The notes below the pieces were generated by a model. It was not told where the DNA came from. It did no database searches and saw nothing but the letters and a program-made list of their open reading frames with translations. A stretch of 64,000 nucleotides of DNA from Diplolepis rosae (Eukaryota > Arthropoda > Insecta > Hymenoptera > Diplolepididae): assembly GCA_030998225.1 (NCBI GenBank), contig JAPYXD010000704.1:2356001-2420000 (forward strand), in the 5' to 3' direction. The stretch's first letter is position 1. Each line of letters starts with the position of its first letter. The position numbers were made by a program, and so were the translations under genes. Positions 57,090 to 64,000 of the stretch are shown in pieces.

Positions 57090-57600
57090 TCGTATCTCAC
57101 ATATTTTGGTGAAAAAAATCTAATTTTTTCAATATTAAAAATCAAAACATAAAATATACATCCTGTCCCGAAATTTCTTTATCAGAATTTGTAGACCTCA
57201 TTTAGGCAAACAATTTTCCATCCAAATGTTTTTTTTGCATCTCACATATTTTGTCTAAAAAATGGAATTTTTTCATTTTTATCGTATTTTTTGGAATTGA
57301 AACGAAAAATATATCTTTTATCAGAAACTGTGTCAGACAAAATTTGTAGATCTTTTTGAAACGAACAACTTTGTATTCTTACGTTTTTTTGGTATTTCCA
57401 ATATTATTGTTAAAAAATTGAATTTTGGATTTTCAATAGTTTTTTTTTAATTAAAAAGAAAAATATGCATCTTATGAAAAAATGTTATAATTCAAATTTG
57501 TAGGTCTTTATGTATTCAATAATATTGTATCATAACGTTTTTTCGTATCTCGTATAATTTAACTGGAAAATGGAATTTTGATATTGACTTTTTTCGAATT
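57090..57600. repeat. Degenerate ~150-bp tandem array (about four units)
   Basis: Equivalent phrases (CGTATCTCACATATTTTG, GCATCTCACATATTTTG, GGTATTTCCAATATT, CGTATCTCGTATAATTT) recur near 57093, 57237, 57390 and 57545. Each is preceded by a TTTGTAGATCT-like phrase and followed by AAAAATGGAATTTT. Confidence 0.6.
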
Positions 57601-57873
57601 TGAATATGCTGTAACATTTCTAATTTTGATTTAATCAAAAAATGTTATTAGGATAATTTTTAGAGATTTATGAGCACTATCAAAAACCAGGATTGGAATT
57701 TTTGATTTTTTCAAAAAATTATTTTCAAAAACACAAAAGTAGTGCTCCATCTCTCAATTTTGATTGGATGTGGCTGGTTAACGAACTTGTCCTTACTTTT
57801 TCGGCTCCGATAAAGTGTACCAAAGCTCAATTCAATCTGATAATTCTATCGAGAGTTATGCCGCACAAGACCT

Positions 57874-57904
<31 letters not shown>

Positions 57905-57905
57905 C
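57874..57905. repeat. CAGA microsatellite
   Basis: Seven to eight perfect CAGA units within the larger repeat. Confidence 0.9.
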
Positions 57906-58034
57906 TTTCGTAAAAACCATTTTTTCTGACTCAGGGGGTCTCAAAACGTAAAGATTTGATGAAAATTTCGAAAGTCATTTTTCACATAAAACCAATACCT
58001 TCTCATCCATGATGAGAATATAAAAAAGGACAAC

Positions 58035-58165
58035 ACGGAGAAAAATAGGTAGTAAACCGGAATATCTTGATATTAGCAGATAATATATTTGCGATTTAAC
58101 TATGGGACAGCCATCTTGATATTGAAACAGAGTATCTGTAGATATTAAAAAAAGATGTTTTTTGA
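58035..58165. repeat. ATATCTAGATATT-family MITE, one end only
   Basis: CACGGAGAAAAATAGGTAG and ACTATGGGACAGCCATCTTG match the copy at 28045. The other end is missing. Confidence 0.55.
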
Positions 58166-58373
58166 AATTAAGAAAATATAGCATGATGTAAATAATGATT
58201 GATCAAGGAATTCATAATTTTCTTATAATCTCCTTTTTTTCTCGAATTCCTCGATCTAAGAGTTTTTGCAAGACCATATTTAGTTGATTATTATTCTCAA
58301 AGTCGAGGTAACCTGTTAATAAATGGAGATTATACAAACGTTCAATATAATTGTAAAGATTTGGAAACTATTA

Positions 58374-59329
58374 CACTGAGAGAAATCGGCTTTGGTTCCT
58401 GTGCACATAGCACATAAATTTTTTGTACAGTAGTTGCCTTGACCAAAAAAGTTGAGAGAAGCTACTACTTTTATAGTTATCATGACAGTAATTTGGACTT
58501 TTTTGTGTATTCGGTTGTTGTGACCAAAGTTGATGATTAGAATGAGCTTTATACGTACCCCAACGGTTAGTACACGTACATTTTCTTTATGTGTACTGCC
58601 AAGCTCCTTTGGTTACTACAACCGCAGCGTTCGCTGTTGCGCTAGACAAATCAAGTATAACTTTCATTGAAAGATATGCAGCCTAAGTTGAATCCTGCCA
58701 ATTCTCGTTCTCGATTCCTGGACTATATTTCACCGTGCCAAGCATTATCAGGTAAATAATTCTATTATAAATATAGTTTGACAATTCTTTCTAAATGATA
58801 AACGATTTTGTTCGGGGACAATGCAATGCGTTCCAATTTTGCTGTCTCGTCGTATTTTGTCAAAACTATAGTCAGTCAAAAAAAGTTTATGATGATGAAA
58901 AAAGTGACAATTTTTTAACTTAATCGACGAAAGTTATCATAAATATCATTATACCGGATTATTTTTCTTAGATCTTTTCGGTGAAACTTTATTTTTTCTC
59001 ATCAAATTGAATTTGTATTTTGATAACTAAGAGAACCATACCTATAACCTTAAAAATAATTTTGGCTGGGTATTTACTGTCCGTAGACTTAGTCATTTTA
59101 ACTAAACTCTATGCGCGGCTTTACGATGGACTTTGGTTCCTATAACCGCAGCGCTATGGTATTTCAAGTACCAGAATCGTGGTCTCAGTAACGTTCCTTG
59201 CAGTTGAAGTAAACACTTTTCCAATGTATGACAGCCACTACCATGATTGTCATGAGAACTTTAACATTTTTGTAAAGACGATTTTAACAAAAAAACTTTG
59301 GTCAGTGAAACCTAAAATTTCTCTCTGTG
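58374..59329 (+). mobile_element. 956-bp CACTG-type element, copy 1
   Basis: CACTGAGAGAAATCGGCTTT at the left and AATTTCTCTCTGTG at the right, flanked by TA. The body has CTTTGGTTACTACAACC, GGTTCCTATAACCGCAGCG and GTTGTGACCAAAG words in both orientations. An identical-length inverted copy lies at 61281-62236. An open frame near the right end (MVSVTFLAVEVNTFPMYDSH) is kept in both copies but starts inside the repeat and has no known domain. Confidence 0.8.
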
Positions 59330-60216
59330 TACGAATTCCAGTAAATAAATTCCGATTCGATGTTGAATTTAAAAACGGCTACATAAAGAACGAGTTATTG
59401 AGAGGTTAGACAATTCATTTCAAATATTGAAGGTATAAAAATGATATACTTATATAGATAGATACTTACTGATTTCAGTACTGGTAACATAACAATTTTT
59501 CAAAAATCACACTTCAAAACTTCATATTGTCACAACATTATTATTTCAGTGTCGAAACCAAAAACCATGCGACCGGCAAAACTATGGGCGAGCGCGATAG
59601 ACAAATTACATGGAATTCAAAGACTCTGATCACGTGACTTTTCCTCGGGCACGTGCACGCTACTGTTTATAAAAATCTTAGATATTAAAGTTTAATATCT
59701 AATATTGTAAATTTTGAATATAAACTGTTATTGGTGATTAATATCTTGTATATTTAAAAGAATATATTAGATATTATGTAGTATAATCTAGATGATATAA
59801 GGTAATATCCAACATTCTAGTAGCTCATTTTTAGTATCTATTTTTCTCAGTGTTTAACAAGTACATATATACTCCCTGCTGTTAGTTTGAGTACATTCAT
59901 ATTTATGAAAAATTTCCTATCGGTAGCGCATTTTAAAAATAATTTCTAAAATTTGAAAGTCATATTGTCTTGAAATTTATACCAATCTGCAAACTTTCGC
60001 AAGTTTTAAAAATTATTAATATCTGAAACTATATGTTATTTTTCAAGTTTTTAGTGCACATTTCAGCTGTAAAGTTCTCCATCTTTTTTCAAAACAAACA
60101 TCGTATTTGTTGATACATTTTAATTGACAGATTTGGTAATGAATTAAACTGGAAGGCAAAATATCTATAATCTTGAGTTAACGATTCCAATCTTCAGTAT
60201 TGTTTTTAAATTTGAA
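59330..60216. other. Includes a partial ATATCTAGATATT-family MITE at 59665-59855; otherwise no gene
   Basis: 59665-59855 has AATCTTAGATATTAAAG, TAGATATTATG and TCTAGATGATATA words and ends TATTTTTCTCAGTG. The remainder is AT-rich without features. Confidence 0.45.
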
Positions 60217-60566
60217 GCTAAGACCATGGATCAATCGGTCCACTTGATCTAAATCCCGTAAATATTCATGTAAGATAACTTTTTAATTTTGAAAATAATT
60301 AACGAAGAAATTTGAGAAACATAATAAAAGACAATTAAACACGTCTGTTAACTTCTTGTCATTAAAAATTTTGAAAAAAATACGAAGACTTATCGACAAT
60401 TACACTTAACTGTAAAAATAATTGTAACATTTTCACTCAAACTCTTTTGTCGTCTTCTGTTGAATTTTCCAAATTTTCACAATGATTTTTTGTAAAGTAA
60501 AAAAGTTATCTCGCATGAACTTTTACAGGAATAGGATCACGTAAGCTGGTTTATCCATGGCTTTAA
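60217..60566. mobile_element. E-box MITE, short subtype, eroded E-boxes
   Basis: CTAAGACCATGGATCAATCG then GTCCACTTGA at the left; GATCACGTAAGCTGG then TTATCCATGGC at the right. Both E-boxes carry substitutions. The interior matches 4285-4649. Confidence 0.7.
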
Positions 60567-60930
60567 AAGATTCGATAATAGATATTGAACAAATTTTAGG
60601 TTTTCGATTTACTAAATTTTATCATAGCTTATAAATCGTGTAACTATGCTTCGAAATTTCTAGGTCATTTTATTCCCCTTATAACTTATCACTTCACCTA
60701 TTTATATAAAAGTGTAGCAATATATCCAAGAATGATTTTAGAGAAGAGTGCAGAATTTTCTCTTGAAAATAACCTCCAGAAACTTATAAAGTAATTAGTA
60801 TTTACAGTTATATTATTAGTTTTTAAATTTGATAAAAAATGATGTTTTTTATTGATATTTTTAAAAATATTAATTTAAATTAATGTAAATAGGTTTCATT
60901 CGTCACAAACTTGCATGCTATTCATAACAA

Positions 60931-61107
60931 TACTCTCTAAATCTGAATCAGTGAGATCCTCACTGAAGTTAAATCAGTGACTCAGTTCTGACTGGTCTAT
61001 CGGTGACTTTTCACTAAAAACCAATGAAAAATGACTGATTGACCAGTCAGAAGTGTGTCACTTAATTAAATTCAATGAGAATCTCACTGATTAGGATTTA
61101 GAGAGTA
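60931..61107. mobile_element. 177-bp fold-back with CAGTGA/TCACTG words
   Basis: TACTCTCTAAATCTGAATCA and GTGAGATCCTCACTG at the left are mirrored by CAATGAGAATCTCACTGAT and TTAGAGAGTA at the right. TTCTGACTGGTC and GACCAGTCAGAAG pair further in. Confidence 0.8.
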
Positions 61108-61160
61108 TGACTTGAAAGATGGGAAATTTAAAAAAAATATCAACGTGCCTTAACTTTTAG

Positions 61161-62288
61161 CAGGAAGAAAAATGGATATTTATAATCATCATCTAGATAT
61201 TTAACTATGTAACAAGCATCTCATATATTCGGTTGTAAGATCTAAATATTCAGCTGTAATATCTAGATATAGCAACTGTACACAGAGAGAAATTTTAGGT
61301 TTCACTGACCAAAGTTTTTTTGTTAAAATCGTCTTTACAAAAATGTTAAAGTTCTCATGACAATCATGGTAGTGGCTGTCATACATTGGAAAAGTGTTTA
61401 CTTCAACTGCAAGGAAGGTTACTGAGACCACGATTCTGGTACTTGAAATACCATAGCGCTGCGGTTATAGGAACCAAAGTCCATCGTAAAGCCGCGCATA
61501 GAGTTTAGTTAAAATGACTAAGTCTACGGACAGTAAATACCCAGCTAAAATTATTTTTAAGGTTATAGGTATGGTTCTCATAGTTATCAAAATACAAATT
61601 CAATTTGATAAGAAAAAATAAAGTTTCACCGAAAAGATCTAAGAAAAATAATCCGGTATAATGATATTTATGATAACTTTCGTCGATTAAGTTAAAAAAT
61701 TGTCACTTTTTTCATCATCATAAACTTTTTTTGACTGACTATAGTTTTGACAAAATACGACGAGACAGCAAAATTGGAACGCATTGCATTGTCCCCGAAC
61801 AAAATCGTTTATCATTTAGAAAGAATTGTCAAACTATATTTATAATAGAATTATTTACCTGATAATGCTTGGCACGGTGAAATATAGTCCAGGAATCGAG
61901 AACGAGAATTGGCAGGATTCAACTTAGGCTGCATATCTTTCAATGAAAGTTATACTTGATTTGTCTAGCGCAACAGCGAACGCTGCGGTTGTAGTAACCA
62001 AAGGAGCTTGGCAGTACACATAAAGAAAATGTACGTGTACTAACCGTTGGGGTACGTATAAAGCTCATTCTAATCATCAACTTTGGTCACAACAACCGAA
62101 TACACAAAAAAGTCCAAATTACTGTCATGATAACTATAAAAGTAGTAGCTTCTCTCAACTTTTTTGGTCAAGGCAACTACTGTACAAAAAATTTATGTGC
62201 TATGTGCACAGGAACCAAAGCCGATTTCTCTCAGTGTATATACACATAAGATGCTAGTCACATAATTGAATATCTATTTTTCTCCGTG
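61161..62288. mobile_element. ATATCTAGATATT-family MITE split by the 956-bp element
   Basis: CAGGAAGAAAAATGGATATT and TTTAACTATGTAACAAGCAT mark the left half (61161-61280). ATGCTAGTCACATAATTGAA and CTATTTTTCTCCGTG mark the right half (62239-62288). The two halves would form a ~170-bp MITE without the insert. Confidence 0.75.
61281..62236 (-). mobile_element. 956-bp CACTG-type element, copy 2 (inverted)
   Basis: CACAGAGAGAAATTTTAGG and CCGATTTCTCTCAGTG are the ends, flanked by TA. It is the reverse complement of 58374-59329 with very few differences and no length change. It interrupts the MITE at 61161-62288. Confidence 0.85.
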
Positions 62289-64000
62289 TATATACGCGTA
62301 TGTGAATATTCTTAAAATACATATAAATGATAAATTTGTTAAGTAGTAAGGGTTGTATGTTTCGGGAAGACAATCGAAGATTTTAAAATAAAATTGTTTT
62401 TTCTAAAGATTTCTTAGATAATGTTAAAAAACAAAAATGTCACCATTTTTTAATTTGCATTAAGAAATATAATTAAAAATGATGAACCTTAAAATTTGAT
62501 TAATTGGTTGTTGAAATTTGAGAGGAGGGTAGAGAGAAAAAATTCATAGCCCTGTTAAAAGATTTCGTGCGACCCTACCTACATTCTTCCTCCCTTCGAA
62601 TGTGGATGTTGCTGGTTCGTACAAAAGAAAGGATGCCAGATACGCGGGACAATCTGATTAGCGCAATCTAATTAACGCTGCTTTTAATGGCGTTCATTAG
62701 CACACGCCTCTCTTCCCACAAACCTTGGATCTTTTCGTCCTAAGCCTCCCTTTTCTCTTTCTTTTTTTTCCACCCCTCGTTGATGACCCTCATGCGTATC
62801 GTCCACGCATTTTATGCCCTTATACCTACATTGTTTGTGTCAAAATAAAAATCACTTACATTTTTCGAAGAGATTAACAGAACCAATATACGTATTAAAA
62901 TTATTTTTAATCTGATTATTTGTTCAAATATTTAAAGACGGGAGAAATTCTAGAGCAGATGAGTTAATAAAAAAAAAAAAATGTTCAATATTCGATTTGA
63001 CTGACACTAATAATTGAGTGACCATTTGTATTTGAAGAGTGCGTGACATTGTATAGACATATGGCGATTCCTCATATGATAGCTGCAAATGAACTGGAAA
63101 AATATGCGAAAAAAATCTTAATGCAGGGGGACAAGATGACGGAACTCTTGCAATTACGTCCTTGATATCGATATCTGTCATGTATTTATAGTATAATGGT
63201 CACCGATCGAATTCCTTACTCTCTTTCTCTCTTTTTCTCTTTAATCCGAGATTCAAAATACTAAATCCGGCTTTAAGTGCATCAAAATAAATCGCGTTTA
63301 TCACCAATATTTCTTTTATATCGACTGTTTGTTTAATAATTATACTGACTCAATGTATTTAATTACTGACTGGCTTCAGAAGAAAGCTAGAAAATTTTTT
63401 CAAAAGATCTAACGTTTATTTTTAGCAAATAGCTCAGCTATATGAAGTAACTTGATTTATTTTTTTAACTCTATTATTAATTTATGATGCAAAACGTATT
63501 TCCTTGAAATGAAACGTATCGTCTGATTTAAAAATTCGAGTGCGACTGGTTGCCCTTGACATCGCAGCAATGACGATTTTGCGAGGTCTACAATCTGATT
63601 TCTACAATTTTGCATATTTTTATTTATGAAGGTTTATTTAGATAAGGATCTTTGCGACACGAACAATATGTCATGAACGTATGTTCGAAAGACTTATCAC
63701 TCGGATGTCCTTTTAACTTTTATGTGTTACTTAAAGTCCTTGTGATATCACTTTATTGCGTGGGAATTTTATCGAAAAATCTGCGTGCTATGATAATGCG
63801 TTGCGTAATTCGGAGTTTTTAGATTTTAAAATGCTTTTAAGACAATAATGTCAAAATAATTTCATCAAAACCCTATCCAAAATTTATTTATTTTAATTAT
63901 TGTTATTACTAACTATATATATAATCAAAAGTATTGTATTCATGAAACAAAAACTTCAAAGTAAAGAGTTGGTGCATTGATAAAATAACCTTGAAAAAAT
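62289..64000. other. No gene recognised; GC-richer 62560-62820
   Basis: AT-rich with pyrimidine runs near 62750 and 63220. The minus-strand frame ending at 62924 has no motif. Confidence 0.35.

Larger units (their letters stand above)
56640..58017. repeat. Unclassified repeat: GC hairpins, tandem array, CAGA run
   Basis: It starts with hairpins TGCCCGCTTCGCGGGCA and GCGCGCCTAGGGCGCGC and CGCGCTTCGCGCTCG words (56642-56740). A degenerate tandem array (57090-57600) and a CAGA run (57874-57905) follow. It ends TTCTCATCCATGATGAGAA. GACTCAGGGGGTCTCAAAAC lies near the end. Part of the start matches 16866-16906 and the end resembles 41594. No coding region is seen. Confidence 0.5.

Noticed and set aside
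59179..59409. Open frame repeated at 61201-61431
   Set aside because: It is shared only because both lie in copies of the same 956-bp element; no domain or splice context supports a gene.
1..64000. CRISPR array, rRNA or bacterial operon
   Set aside because: No regularly spaced direct repeats with unique spacers, no rRNA landmarks, and all recognised proteins are eukaryotic transposon types.

Overview
The window looks like AT-rich, intron- and repeat-laden insect nuclear DNA. Three separate mariner transposase remnants, a THAP-domain transposon gene, Penelope-like ends and hundreds of bases of fold-back (MITE) sequence point to an arthropod. A hymenopteran is my best guess, but that is an inference from repeat style, not from a conserved host gene. 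I found no conserved host protein-coding gene, no rRNA and no true tRNA. Nearly everything I can name is mobile DNA, much of it nested inside other mobile DNA.

Layout. 1-5.9 kb: E-box-bearing MITEs (1.37 and 4.29 kb) and small fold-backs. 5.9-8.7 kb: two CACTG-ended elements; the second (6606-8712) carries a spliced gene with a SAM-like start. 10.4-13.7 kb: a broken mariner inside inverted Penelope-type ends, then an 832-bp palindrome of the same ends with hammerhead-like motifs. 15.8-18.5 kb: short-oligomer arrays and a tRNA-like SINE candidate. 19.7-21.4 and 23.6-26.8 kb: two related elements sharing a coding tail, each hit by a related Tc1-like MITE; the second lies inside a mariner and carries a THAP domain. 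27.9-32 kb: Penelope fragment, a GC-rich segment, and a tight cluster of hairpin elements. 33.8-38.2 kb: two more copies of the SAM-like gene in CACTG elements, one nested in another element. 39-46 kb: more nested MITEs, two ~1-kb TIR elements and a transposase relic. 47-55 kb: hairpin elements, a third mariner and E-box MITEs. 55-64 kb: oligomer arrays, a degenerate ~150-bp tandem array and an inverted pair of identical-length 956-bp elements.

The main discovery candidate is a group of elements ending in CACTG (or close variants) that make 2-bp target duplications of varied sequence (TA, TG, CA, TT). Their bodies consist largely of one short oligomer, different in each family, repeated in both orientations. 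CACTG ends, 2-3 bp duplications and subterminal repeats are together the known signature of the CACTA/EnSpm superfamily. One family carries a multi-exon gene whose 70-nt first exon is preserved in three copies. I saw no CACTA transposase here, so the assignment rests on termini and layout.
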